The position numbers and the translations under genes are program-made. From an uncultured Bacilli bacterium (GTDB lineage Bacteria; Bacillota_I; Bacilli_A; RF39; UBA660), in assembly GCA_947856335.1 (NCBI GenBank), contig CANUCD010000006.1:1-18641 (forward strand): a DNA stretch of 18,641 nt, in the 5' to 3' direction. Shown piece by piece: positions 1 through 7,402 of the stretch. Each line of letters starts with the position of its first letter. Within the stretch, counting starts at the first letter, position 1. The notes beneath the pieces were generated by a model, which saw only the letters and a program-made list of their open reading frames with translations, did no database searches and was not told the DNA's origin.

Positions 1-62
1 TTACTTCTTTATTCAAAACTACACGCAATATTTTTGAACAGCAAATAAAGACTTATAACCTT

Positions 63-84
63 GGAGCATTTATTGCTCCTTTTT
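63..84 (+). terminator. Rho-independent terminator of an upstream gene
   Basis: A perfect 6-bp stem (GGAGCA at 63-68, TGCTCC at 74-79) with a 5-nt loop is followed by five T's. It ends a transcription unit whose genes lie before the window. No coding region can be supported in bases 1-62. Confidence 0.8.
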
Positions 85-93
85 AATTTATAC

Positions 94-122
94 TTTAAAA
101 AATGCTTAATATTTGCTATTAT
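94..122 (+). promoter_or_regulatory. Putative promoter of the pseudo-ATPase/truA operon
   Basis: An extended -10 (TG at 114-115, one base, TATTAT at 117-122) lies 17 bp after a weak -35 (TTTAAA, 94-99). It sits between the upstream terminator and the first gene, so transcription probably starts near 129, leaving a very short leader. Confidence 0.5.
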
Positions 123-139
123 ATAAGCGGTGAAGTTTC

Positions 140-742
140 ATGAAATTATTATTTGAACTTAATAATAAGACTATTTATGATATTGATACAACTATTTTAT
201 ATACATCTTCTTTTAAGTATACAGATGATGCAGTATACTATTTAAATCATGATTGTATTATTATAACAAGGGATAGAGAAAATGAGTTTTATCAAATAAG
301 TGATAATATATTTTCTTTGTTTCATGAAGAAGAGTTAAAAAATAAAAGTGATTTAACTGAGATAGATAAACTTAAATTAAAAATACTTGCTAGTTTAAAT
401 AGTTCTAGAAGAGTATATGTGTTTTTTAATGTTTTAACTTATTTAGATAGTTCTTTTAAAGAAATATTATTTAAATATTTAAGTGAACATCATAAAAGAA
501 TTATCAATTATACTACAGATATAGAAGAAGTTTTATTTTTGGATTATGTAGTTATATTACAAGATGATAAAGTTATTATGGAAGGTGCTAAAAAGTTAGT
601 TTTAAGAGAAGAAAAAATATTAAAAAAATTGGGTTTTAGACTTCCTTTTATAGTTTCCTTATCTAGTGGACTTAAATATTATGGGTTAGTAGAAAAAGAA
701 TATTTTGATAGTAAAGAGTTGGTGGATGCTTTATGGAAGTAG
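140..742 (+). CDS. Degenerate EcfA-like ABC ATPase without a P-loop
   Basis: A 200-aa protein that reads as a shrunken energy-coupling-factor ATPase (family usually about 280 aa). The C-terminal half keeps EcfA register: a Walker-B-like strand VYVFF..LTYLD (92-103) where hhhhDEPTxGLD is expected, TTD (125-127) in place of the THD switch, DYVVIL..DKVIMEGA (135-150) like the usual DrivvmkkGkvvldG, and LGFRLPF (164-170) then SLSSGL, like the EcfA tail LGLdlPevvkl..aL. The Walker A GxxGxGKS and the LSGGQ signature are absent and the catalytic Glu and His are replaced, so ATP hydrolysis is unlikely. The start follows GGTGAAG (129-135). It overlaps the next gene by 10 nt, upstream of truA, where ecfA1-ecfA2-ecfT normally lie. 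That it descends from EcfA is inference from motif order and position; the role is unknown. Confidence 0.7.
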   Translation: MKLLFELNNKTIYDIDTTILYTSSFKYTDDAVYYLNHDCIIITRDRENEFYQISDNIFSLFHEEELKNKSDLTEIDKLKLKILASLNSSRRVYVFFNVLTYLDSSFKEILFKYLSEHHKRIINYTTDIEEVLFLDYVVILQDDKVIMEGAKKLVLREEKILKKLGFRLPFIVSLSSGLKYYGLVEKEYFDSKELVDALWK

Positions 743-1353
743 CACATATTATAGAGAATAAAGATACTTCTAAAATATATGGTTTAATGGGTAATATTGA
801 TTTAACAACTAATTATGCTAATTATGGAATTATTACTGATTATCGTTTTAATGGGACAGTTGGAGAATACTTAAATAGTTCTAAAGCTAAAGATGCATTA
901 AAAATGGTTTTATTAGATGAATCTTATTTAGATAAAAAGTCTATTTCTTGTTCTATTAGTGAATTAAAAAGAATTTCTTTAGCTAAAGCTTTTATAATGG
1001 GTAAAGATTATATTGTTTTAAATTACTTTTTAAAAGAATTAAATTATCAAGAAAAAACATATTTTTATCGCTTATTTAAAAGACTTGCTTATGATTATCA
1101 TAAAACAGTTATTATTTTTACAAATGATATTACAGAGTTTTGGAATATTGCTGATGAATTTATTATTGTGGATAAATATAAAGTTATTAACACTATTTCT
1201 AAAGATAAATATTTTGATTTTATTCATGAAGTTAATACACCTAATATTATAAGATTTATTGATTTAATAAAGAATAAGAATATTTCTATTTCTTATTATA
1301 AAGAAGAAAGTGAGTTATTAAAGGCTATTTATCGAATTAAGGAGAGTTCATAA
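733..1353 (+). CDS. Second degenerate EcfA-like ABC ATPase
   Basis: A 206-aa protein with better preserved ABC-ATPase traces than its neighbour. IYGLMGNIDLTTN (15-27) sits where the P-loop should be but lacks the GKS/T. SISELKRISLAKAFI (74-88) matches the region LSGGQ-kRvaiAraL with the glycines gone. YIVLNYFLKELN (93-104) replaces the Walker B LLDEPTagLD. TVIIFTND (125-132) replaces the TH switch, with Asn for His. ADEFIIVDKYKVI (140-152) matches the ADrvivmdkGkvv strand. ATP binding and hydrolysis are therefore unlikely. Its start overlaps the preceding gene by 10 nt and its stop shares one base with the truA start, so the three are translationally coupled. No ecfT follows. Reading the pair as pseudo-enzyme relics of EcfA1/EcfA2 is inference; the intact frames suggest they are still kept for something. 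Confidence 0.7.
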   Translation: MEVAHIIENKDTSKIYGLMGNIDLTTNYANYGIITDYRFNGTVGEYLNSSKAKDALKMVLLDESYLDKKSISCSISELKRISLAKAFIMGKDYIVLNYFLKELNYQEKTYFYRLFKRLAYDYHKTVIIFTNDITEFWNIADEFIIVDKYKVINTISKDKYFDFIHEVNTPNIIRFIDLIKNKNISISYYKEESELLKAIYRIKESS

Positions 1354-2099
1354 TGAAATATTTGGGTAGTATTAGTTATGATGGTTCTAAGTTTTATGGC
1401 TTTCAACGTTTAAAAGGACATATAACCGTTCAATCAAAAATAGAAGAAGCATTAAGTAAACTTGCTAAAAAAGAAGTTTTAATAAAGGGAGCTGGTAGAA
1501 CTGATAAAGGGGTTCATGCTTATGGACAAAGAATTATCTTTTCGCTTGATATTCCTATAGACTTAGATAATTTAAAAAGAGCTATTAACAGTTTAGTTGC
1601 TCCCTTTATATATGTTTATGATATTAAAATTGTTCCAGATGATTTTCATCCAAGATTTGATGTTTTAAAAAAAGAATATATTTATAAGATAAATTTGGGA
1701 GAATATCAACCTTTATGGTTTTCTTATATGTATGAGCCTTATATTAAGTTAGATGTTCATAAAATGAGGGAGTGTTCAAAATTGTTTTTGGGTATTCATA
1801 ATTTTAAGAATTTTACTAGTGGGGATAGAGAAAATTATGAATGTATTATTTATGATATTGAGTTTAGTGAAGAACATGATATTTTAGAAATTAAGTTTAC
1901 TGGTAAAAGCTTTTATCGATATATGGTACGTAATTTAGTTGGAGCAATGATTGATGTTGCTAGTGGGAAAGCAACTTTAGAGGAAGTAATTGATGCACTA
2001 GAATATCCTGATATAAAAAGACAGTTTAAAACAGCTATACCTAATGGACTTTATTTGAATAAAATAGAATATGGAAGCAAAATAGAAGATGTTAGATAG
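1353..2099 (+). CDS. truA: tRNA pseudouridine(38-40) synthase TruA
   Basis: This 248-aa enzyme converts uridines 38-40 of the tRNA anticodon arm to pseudouridine. The catalytic motif GAGRTDKGVHAYGQ is at 46-59, with the nucleophile Asp51. The C-terminal RYMVRNLVGAM segment, near residue 190, is typical of the family, and the length is normal. The start is fixed by AAGGAGAG (1339-1346), 6 nt upstream, and the TAATG overlap with the preceding gene. It is the last gene of the operon that starts near 129. In many Bacilli the order is ecfA1-ecfA2-ecfT-truA-rplM-rpsI, which is kept here apart from the missing ecfT and the degenerate ATPases. No strong terminator is visible after it. Confidence 0.96.
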   Translation: MKYLGSISYDGSKFYGFQRLKGHITVQSKIEEALSKLAKKEVLIKGAGRTDKGVHAYGQRIIFSLDIPIDLDNLKRAINSLVAPFIYVYDIKIVPDDFHPRFDVLKKEYIYKINLGEYQPLWFSYMYEPYIKLDVHKMRECSKLFLGIHNFKNFTSGDRENYECIIYDIEFSEEHDILEIKFTGKSFYRYMVRNLVGAMIDVASGKATLEEVIDALEYPDIKRQFKTAIPNGLYLNKIEYGSKIEDVR

Positions 2100-2198
2100 T
2101 GTTAAGCTTGTATGAACTTATTGTTGTTAAAGAAATGGGTGTTTTGAGGGAATTTTATACAAATAGAAGATAAATTTTATAAAAAGTGTATTTTTTAT

Positions 2199-2227
2199 TT
2201 GACAAAAGAGAAATTATTACATATAAT
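2199..2227 (+). promoter_or_regulatory. Perfect consensus promoter of rplM-rpsI
   Basis: TTGACA (2199-2204) and TATAAT (2222-2227) are separated by exactly 17 bp, a perfect vegetative sigma-A type promoter. It makes the ribosomal protein pair a unit separate from truA, with transcription starting near 2234. Confidence 0.9.
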
Positions 2228-2233
2228 TTTAAC

Positions 2234-2307
2234 TGGTACATTTTATTTGTTTTATTTGTCATGCCCTGGGAAAGCAGAAACAAAGAGAACAAGTGGAAGG
2301 GATTATT
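2234..2307 (+). promoter_or_regulatory. Structured 5' leader of rplM, possible L13 leader
   Basis: The roughly 74-nt leader can fold as TTTGT (2255-2259) with ACAAA (2280-2284), an internal loop, then TGC (2262-2264) with GCA (2274-2276) around a CCCTGGGAAA loop. Rplm-rpsI leaders in Firmicutes often carry an autoregulatory L13-binding RNA. Position and fold fit that, but I cannot match this sequence to the known consensus. Confidence 0.3.
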
Positions 2308-2739
2308 ATGAAAACATTTATGCAAAAAAAAGAAAACGTAGAACGTAAGTGGTACGTAATTGATGCTGAGGGGAAGACTCTTGGTCGTGTTGCTACAAAA
2401 GCTGCAACTATTTTAAGAGGAAAACATAAACCTACTTATACCCCATCAGTAGATTGTGGCGATTATGTCATTATCGTTAATGCATCTAAAGTTAATTTAA
2501 CTGGTAATAAGTTAAATGATAAGATGTATTATAATCATTCTGGTTATCCAGGAGGACTTAGAGAAAGAAATGCTAAGACTATGATTGAGAAATATCCAGA
2601 AGAAATGGTAGAAAGAGCTGTTAAAGGTATGCTTCCTCATAATTCACTTGGTAGAAGCATGGGTAAGAAATTATTTGTTTATAGAGATGCTTCTCATAAA
2701 CATGAAGCTCAAAAACCTGAAGCTTTAAATATTGATTAG
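2308..2739 (+). CDS. rplM: 50S ribosomal protein L13
   Basis: The 143-aa large-subunit protein L13 is an early assembly protein of the 50S subunit. It starts MKTFMQKKE, followed by RKWYVIDAEGKTLGRVAT, and keeps the family signature VERAVKGMLPHNSLGR in the last third. The ATG at 2308 is chosen over an in-frame GTG at 2293 because the Shine-Dalgarno GGAAGGG (2295-2301) lies between them at the right distance and the resulting length is normal. It is the first gene of the rplM-rpsI pair, transcribed from the consensus promoter at 2199-2227. Confidence 0.97.
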   Translation: MKTFMQKKENVERKWYVIDAEGKTLGRVATKAATILRGKHKPTYTPSVDCGDYVIIVNASKVNLTGNKLNDKMYYNHSGYPGGLRERNAKTMIEKYPEEMVERAVKGMLPHNSLGRSMGKKLFVYRDASHKHEAQKPEALNID

Positions 2740-2749
2740 GAGGATAAAG

Positions 2750-3166
2750 ATGGCTAAACAAGTATGGACCGCAACTGGTCGTCGTAAAAGAAGTTCTGCA
2801 TCTGTTAGAATTACAGGGGGAACTGGAAATATTTTAGTAAATGGTATTGATGTTAATGAATATTTCCCAAATGCAATTTTAGTTATGGATTTAAAACAAC
2901 CTTTAACTGTTACTGATAATGAAAATCGTTTTGATATTGATGTTACTGTAAATGGTGGAGGATATTCTGGACAAGCTGGGGCTATTCGTTTAGGTATTGC
3001 TAGAGCTTTATTAAAGTTTGATGCTAATACTGACCAAACTAGAGAAGATTCTTATCGTAAAATACTTAAAGCTAATGGTTTTTTAACTAGAGATGCTAGA
3101 GTAAAAGAACGTAAGAAATATGGTCTTAAAAAAGCTCGTCGTGCTCCACAATTTTCTAAGAGATAA
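2750..3166 (+). CDS. rpsI: 30S ribosomal protein S9
   Basis: The 138-aa small-subunit protein S9 has the basic C-terminal tail (KERKKYGLKKARRAPQFSKR) that reaches the P-site tRNA in the ribosome. The N-terminus WTATGRRKRSSASVR and the GGGYSGQAGAIRLGIARAL core are diagnostic. The ATG at 2750 is preceded by TAGGAGGAT, which overlaps the rplM stop codon; a TTG 18 nt upstream is rejected as the start because it lies before this site. It is the second gene of the rplM operon, and a terminator follows 14 nt after the stop. Confidence 0.97.
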   Translation: MAKQVWTATGRRKRSSASVRITGGTGNILVNGIDVNEYFPNAILVMDLKQPLTVTDNENRFDIDVTVNGGGYSGQAGAIRLGIARALLKFDANTDQTREDSYRKILKANGFLTRDARVKERKKYGLKKARRAPQFSKR

Positions 3167-3180
3167 TCGTTTTCTTTTAT

Positions 3181-3209
3181 ACCCTATAGACGCTGTTTAT
3201 GGGGTTTTT
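3181..3209 (+). terminator. Terminator of rplM-rpsI
   Basis: ACCCTATA (3181-3188) pairs with TATGGGGT (3198-3205), with one G-T wobble, closing a 9-nt loop. A T-run follows to 3209. Confidence 0.88.
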
Positions 3210-3238
3210 GCTTTATTTAGATGATGGAGGTATGTTGT

Positions 3239-3946
3239 TTGAATATTTTTTATGTTGATGAATCAGGGAGTATGACAAAAAAATATTTGAATTATTATAA
3301 GAATCAATATTTTGTTATTTGTTTATTGAGAATTAAAAATAAAGAAAAATTAAAACGAGTATTTAAAAGATTTGTTAGTAGTAATTATGAAGAATTAAAA
3401 AAGATAGATAAAGATTATAAAATGTTTGATAAAAATGGGAAATTTAAGGAGTTAAAGGGGAGTTTGTTTAGTTTTGATATGAAGAAAAAGTTTATATACT
3501 TTTTTTGTCAAAATCATTTATTTGAAATATATTATATTATTTGTGATAATAGGAAAGTTAAAGATTATTTTTATAAGAATACAGCTAGAGCATTTAATTA
3601 TCTTATTAAGCTTTGTTTTGAGCATTTTACTAAATATAATTATATTTCTTTTGGTGAGAATTATTTGTTTATTGATGAGAGAAATGTTCGAACTGAGTCA
3701 AGAGCAACTCTAGAAGAGTATCTTAATACAGAACTTGCAACAGGAATTCATATTCAGGATGGGTTTTATGTGGAATATAATGAGTCAGATACACGAGAGT
3801 TTATTCAGTTAGCAGACGTATTTGCAAATATTTATTATTCAAGTTTAATAACTAATCATACTTTTAGTTGTATAATGGTTCAATTAAGGAAAGATAAATA
3901 TATTTTAGGAGAATTTTATTTTCCAATTGATTTATCTAGATATTGA
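3239..3946 (+). CDS. DUF3800 family protein
   Basis: A 235-aa protein starting MNIFYVDESG, the hallmark of DUF3800. The other conserved acidic sites are present: LFIDERN (Asp146) and a C-terminal FIQLADVFA (Asp193) preceded by a Ser-Asp pair (183-184). These spaced acids suggest an RNase H-like nuclease fold; that is inference, and the family's biochemical role is not settled. DUF3800 genes are common in accessory and phage-linked regions. The TTG at 3239 is the likely start because GGAGG (3226-3230) sits 8 nt upstream; an ATG at 3221 has no ribosome site. The gene is alone between rpsI and mnmE, and its TGA stop lies inside the -35 box of a promoter that drives the structured element behind it. 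Confidence 0.85.
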   Translation: MNIFYVDESGSMTKKYLNYYKNQYFVICLLRIKNKEKLKRVFKRFVSSNYEELKKIDKDYKMFDKNGKFKELKGSLFSFDMKKKFIYFFCQNHLFEIYYIICDNRKVKDYFYKNTARAFNYLIKLCFEHFTKYNYISFGENYLFIDERNVRTESRATLEEYLNTELATGIHIQDGFYVEYNESDTREFIQLADVFANIYYSSLITNHTFSCIMVQLRKDKYILGEFYFPIDLSRY

Positions 3947-3972
3947 CTTTTTAAGTAGTTAAGTCATATAAT
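3943..3972 (+). promoter_or_regulatory. Promoter inside the left arm of the structured element
   Basis: TTGACT (3943-3948) and TATAAT (3967-3972) are 18 bp apart. The -35 box contains the DUF3800 stop codon. Transcription would begin near 3979, exactly at the 5' strand of the stem GTTAT/ATAAC, as expected for a small structured RNA. No coding start follows closely. Confidence 0.65.
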
Positions 3973-4081
3973 AATGGTGTTATCAGTAAGTCCCTGTTAT
4001 GTGCCATAAATTTTTTAGGTAAGCACTATGTGTTAGTGTCACAGCAGGGCTAATAACAATTATGATATATGAACTACTTAA
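3951..4081. repeat. 131-bp inverted-repeat element with nested stems, possible ncRNA or MITE
   Basis: Perfect 10-bp terminal repeats, TTAAGTAGTT (3951-3960) and AACTACTTAA (4072-4081), continue inward as an imperfect inverted repeat. The central part has a GTTAT/ATAAC stem (3979-3983 with 4053-4057), an AG.CCCTG/CAGGGCT stem (3989-3996 with 4045-4051), and two small hairpins: TTATG/CATAA (3997-4009) and CACTA/TAGTG (4024-4038). An internal promoter would start an RNA at the inner stem. The CCCTG/CAGGG clamp recalls 6S RNA ends, but the element is too short for 6S. It could equally be a miniature transposable element. It fills the DUF3800-mnmE gap. Confidence 0.6.
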
Positions 4082-4128
4082 TTATCTTTAATTTAGATAT
4101 GTTAAATAGAAAAATTATTTAATAAAAA

Positions 4129-4157
4129 TTGTAAATTGATATAAATAATGCTATAAT
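4129..4157 (+). promoter_or_regulatory. Promoter of the mnmE-mnmG-rsmG operon
   Basis: TTGTAA (4129-4134) is followed after 17 bp by TATAAT (4152-4157), with an extended TG at 4149-4150. The start would be near 4164. The bases 4158-4166 and 4174-4182 can pair (9 bp, one wobble) around the AGGAG ribosome site, though the first strand is only partly transcribed. Confidence 0.75.
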
Positions 4158-4184
4158 AAAGTCGCTAAAAAGGAGTGACTTTTT

Positions 4185-5528
4185 ATGAATGATACAATTT
4201 GTGCTATTTCAACAGCTTTAGGAGTTGGAGCTATTTCTATTATTAGAGTAAGTGGAGAAGATGCAATAAGAAAGGTTGCTTTGCTTTTTGATGGAAAAAA
4301 CTTAGAAGAAGTAAAAAGTCATACTATTCATTATGGGCATATTGTTTATCATGGTGAAGTAATTGATGAAGTTTTAGTTTCCGTTTTAAAAGCTCCTAAG
4401 ACATATACAAAAGAAGATATAGTTGAGATTAACTCTCATGGTGGTATTTCTACTACTAAAAAAATATTAGAAATATTAGTTGAAAATGGTATTCGTTTAG
4501 CTGATAGAGGAGAGTTTACAAAAAGAGCTTTTTTAAACGGAAGACTTGATTTAACAGAGGCAGAAGCAGTTGATAGTTTAATTAAAGCTCATACTGATTT
4601 AGAGCGAAAACTTGCTTTAACAAAACTTGAGGGGAAAGTATCTAAGAAGATTCATCATATAAGAGAAATTATCGTTCTTTTACTTTCTAATATTGAAGTA
4701 AATATTGATTATCCTGAGTATGAAGATATTTTAGAGATTACAAAAGAAAATTTACCTCCACGATTAAATGAGATAAAAGATGAACTGGAAAGTTTATTAG
4801 AGGAATCTAAAGTTGGTAAGATTATTCAAAATGGAATAAATGTTGCTATTATTGGTAAACCAAATGTTGGAAAAAGTAGTATTTTAAATGCATTGTTAAA
4901 AGAGAATAAGGCAATTGTAACGGATATTGCTGGTACAACTCGGGATATTGTTGAGGGAATGGTTGAATTAAAGGGAATTTTATTAAAATTTATTGATACT
5001 GCAGGTATTAGAAAAACAGATGATATTGTAGAAAAAATAGGGGTTGATAAATCATTTAAAGCAATAGATGAAGCTGATTTAATTGTTTTAGTTTTAAATA
5101 ATCATGAAGTTTTGGATGATAATGATAAAGAGTTACTTGCTAAAATAAGAAATAAAACCCATATTGTTTTTGTTAATAAAAATGATTTACCTAAAAAGTT
5201 AGAGATAGATGAAGACGTTATTTATGGTAATACAATAGATATTGATGGCTTAGATTCTTTAAAAGATAAGATTATTAAATTGTTTGATTTAGAAAAGATT
5301 AGTAATAGTAGTTTAGAGGTTGTATCAAGTGCTAGAGAGATTGGGCTTATAAAAGAAGCTTTAAATAGTATTTGTAGTGCCATTAAAAATGTTAATAGCA
5401 CTCTTCCTATAGATATGATAGCAATTGATATTAAAAATGCTTGGGATAGATTAGGAGAGATTACGGGAGAAGCTTATGAAGATGAGTTATTAGATAATTT
5501 ATTTAGTAAGTTTTGTGTTGGAAAGTAG
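4185..5528 (+). CDS. mnmE: tRNA modification GTPase MnmE
   Basis: A 447-aa G protein that, with MnmG, installs the carboxymethylaminomethyl group (or aminomethyl, with ammonia) on wobble uridine 34 of tRNAs. The N-terminal tetrahydrofolate-binding domain starts MNDTICAISTALG. The GTPase domain has G1 GKPNVGKS (224-231), G2 TDIAGTTRD (246-254), G3 DTAG (271-274) and G4 NKND (331-334). The protein ends FCVGK (443-447), the MnmE C-terminus with the conserved cysteine. The ATG at 4185 follows an AGGAG at 4171-4175. It is the first gene of mnmE-mnmG-rsmG, an order typical of Firmicutes near the origin, but yidC and rnpA are not seen upstream. Confidence 0.97.
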   Translation: MNDTICAISTALGVGAISIIRVSGEDAIRKVALLFDGKNLEEVKSHTIHYGHIVYHGEVIDEVLVSVLKAPKTYTKEDIVEINSHGGISTTKKILEILVENGIRLADRGEFTKRAFLNGRLDLTEAEAVDSLIKAHTDLERKLALTKLEGKVSKKIHHIREIIVLLLSNIEVNIDYPEYEDILEITKENLPPRLNEIKDELESLLEESKVGKIIQNGINVAIIGKPNVGKSSILNALLKENKAIVTDIAGTTRDIVEGMVELKGILLKFIDTAGIRKTDDIVEKIGVDKSFKAIDEADLIVLVLNNHEVLDDNDKELLAKIRNKTHIVFVNKNDLPKKLEIDEDVIYGNTIDIDGLDSLKDKIIKLFDLEKISNSSLEVVSSAREIGLIKEALNSICSAIKNVNSTLPIDMIAIDIKNAWDRLGEITGEAYEDELLDNLFSKFCVGK

Positions 5529-5536
5529 GAAAATAT

Positions 5537-7393
5537 ATGTTTGATTTAATTGTTGTAGGAGGAGGACATGCAGGATGTGAAGCTGCTCATATAGCAGGCG
5601 TGTTAGGATTAAATACGCTTCTTGTGACAGCTAATAGTAAAAATATTGCTGATATGCCATGTAATCCCTCTATTGGTGGAACTGCTAAAGGAATAATTGT
5701 TAGAGAAATAGATGCTTTAGGAGGAATAATGGGGAAAGTAGCAGACCGTACTCATTTTCAAATAAAAATGCTTAATAATGGGAAAGGACCTGCTGTACGT
5801 AGTTTGCGTGCACAAGCAGATAAAGTTACTTATCCTAAAGTTATGAGAGATTATTTAGATAATACTCTTAATTTGACTATTATGGAGGGAATGGTTGAAG
5901 ATTTAATTGTTAAAGATAATAAAGTAGAAGGTGTTATATTAAGTAATCAAAAGAAGATATATAGTGCATCTGTTATTCTTACGACGGGAACATATTTAAA
6001 AGCCAATATTTTAATTGGAAGTGAAAACACTTTAGGTGGTCCTCATGGCGAGGAGAGAAGTAACTATTTAAGTGATAATTTAAAAAAACTTGGTTTAGAT
6101 ATTCAGCGTCTAAAAACAGGTACACCCCCAAGAATTAAGAAAGATTCAATTGATTTTAGTCAAATGGAAGAAGAAACTGGGGATGATTGCTATTATACTT
6201 TTAGTTTTGATAATCCTCCTTTTTATAAGATAGATGAACAACAAAAGTGTTATTTATTATATACAAATGATTTAACTCATAAAATTATTAGGGAAAATCT
6301 AGATAAATCAGCGATGTATGGGGGATATGTAACAGGAATAGGTCCAAGATATTGTCCTTCGATTGAAGATAAGATTGTTCGTTTTAAAGATAAAGAGCGT
6401 CATCAACTTTTTTTAGAACCAGAAAGTGTTTATTATGATGAGTGGTATTTACAAGGTTTTTCAACTTCTATGCCAAGAGATATTCAAGAAGAGTTGGTGC
6501 ATTCCCTAAAAGGATTAGATAAAGCAGTAATTACAAAGTATGCATATGCGATTGAATATGATGCTTTAAATCCTTTAGAAATGAAAGTTAGTCTAGAAAA
6601 TAAGAAAATAGAAAATTTATTTACGGCTGGACAAATAAATGGAACAAGTGGGTATGAGGAAGCAGCAGGACAAGGTCTTATGGCAGGAATAAATGCTCAT
6701 CATAAATTAAAGGGATTAGAGCCTCTTGTTCTTAGAAGAGATGAAGCTTATATTGGCGTTTTAATTGATGATTTGGTTACTAAAGGAACAAAAGAACCTT
6801 ACCGTATGCTTACATCAAGAGCAGAGTATCGCTTAATATTGCGACATGATAATGCTGATTTAAGATTAAGAGAGATTGGGTATCAGCATGGAACAATTGA
6901 TGAAGAAAGATATTTAAAATTAAAGAAAAAAAGAGAAGAAATTAGTGAAGTTAAAAATATTTTAAGAAATCAATATTTAAAATTAAATCAAGAAGTAAAA
7001 GATTTTTTGATAAGTAAAAATATAGAAATACCAAGTTTTAGTACTAATCTTTATATGTTTTTAAAAAGACCAGAAATAAATATGGATATTATAAAAATGT
7101 TTGTTTCTCTAGATTATTCTGATGAAGTTTTAGAAGAAGTAGAAATTGATGTAAAATATGAGGGATATATTGCTAAGGTGTATAAAGAAGCAGAAAAAGC
7201 CAAAAGATTAGAAGAAAAGTTGATACCTAGTGATATTAACTATGATGATGTAGCTAATTTGGCAAATGAAGCAAGAGGAAAATTAAAAGATGTTCGCCCA
7301 ATATCAATTGGACAAGCTAGTCGTATTAGTGGGGTTAATCCAGCAGATATTGCTATACTTTCTGTTTATTTAAGAAAGAAATATGATAAATAA
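5537..7393 (+). CDS. mnmG: tRNA uridine-5-carboxymethylaminomethyl(34) synthase MnmG
   Basis: A 618-aa FAD- and NADH-dependent partner of MnmE in wobble uridine 34 modification. The FAD-binding P-loop VVGGGHAGCEAA starts at residue 6. The family motifs PCNPSIGGTAKG, LQGFSTSMPRDIQ and NGTSGYEEAAGQGLMAGINA are all present, and the C-terminal helical MnmE/tRNA-binding region is complete. The ATG at 5537 is chosen because MFDLIVVGGG begins right at the first FAD-fold strand and a TAGGA site overlaps the mnmE stop; an upstream in-frame ATG at 5513 would add eight non-conserved residues. It lies 8 nt after mnmE and 9 nt before rsmG in one operon. Confidence 0.97.
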   Translation: MFDLIVVGGGHAGCEAAHIAGVLGLNTLLVTANSKNIADMPCNPSIGGTAKGIIVREIDALGGIMGKVADRTHFQIKMLNNGKGPAVRSLRAQADKVTYPKVMRDYLDNTLNLTIMEGMVEDLIVKDNKVEGVILSNQKKIYSASVILTTGTYLKANILIGSENTLGGPHGEERSNYLSDNLKKLGLDIQRLKTGTPPRIKKDSIDFSQMEEETGDDCYYTFSFDNPPFYKIDEQQKCYLLYTNDLTHKIIRENLDKSAMYGGYVTGIGPRYCPSIEDKIVRFKDKERHQLFLEPESVYYDEWYLQGFSTSMPRDIQEELVHSLKGLDKAVITKYAYAIEYDALNPLEMKVSLENKKIENLFTAGQINGTSGYEEAAGQGLMAGINAHHKLKGLEPLVLRRDEAYIGVLIDDLVTKGTKEPYRMLTSRAEYRLILRHDNADLRLREIGYQHGTIDEERYLKLKKKREEISEVKNILRNQYLKLNQEVKDFLISKNIEIPSFSTNLYMFLKRPEINMDIIKMFVSLDYSDEVLEEVEIDVKYEGYIAKVYKEAEKAKRLEEKLIPSDINYDDVANLANEARGKLKDVRPISIGQASRISGVNPADIAILSVYLRKKYDK

Positions 7394-7402
7394 GGAGAGT
7401 TT

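Noticed and set aside
1..62. End of an upstream coding gene such as rplQ
   Set aside because: None of the forward frames shows recognisable protein sequence, and one runs through the terminator hairpin.
3522..3713. 63-aa frame inside the DUF3800 gene, same strand
   Set aside because: It lies fully inside the recognised DUF3800 frame, has no ribosome site and is only a hydrophobic artefact of AT-rich sequence.
3979..4060. 6S RNA
   Set aside because: The outer clamp AG.CCCTG/CAGGGCT recalls 6S ends, but the interior is under 50 nt and lacks the large central bubble, so I leave it unassigned.
3947..4184. T-box or known riboswitch upstream of mnmE
   Set aside because: No T-box core motif or recognisable riboswitch consensus, and the mnmE promoter lies downstream of the structured element.
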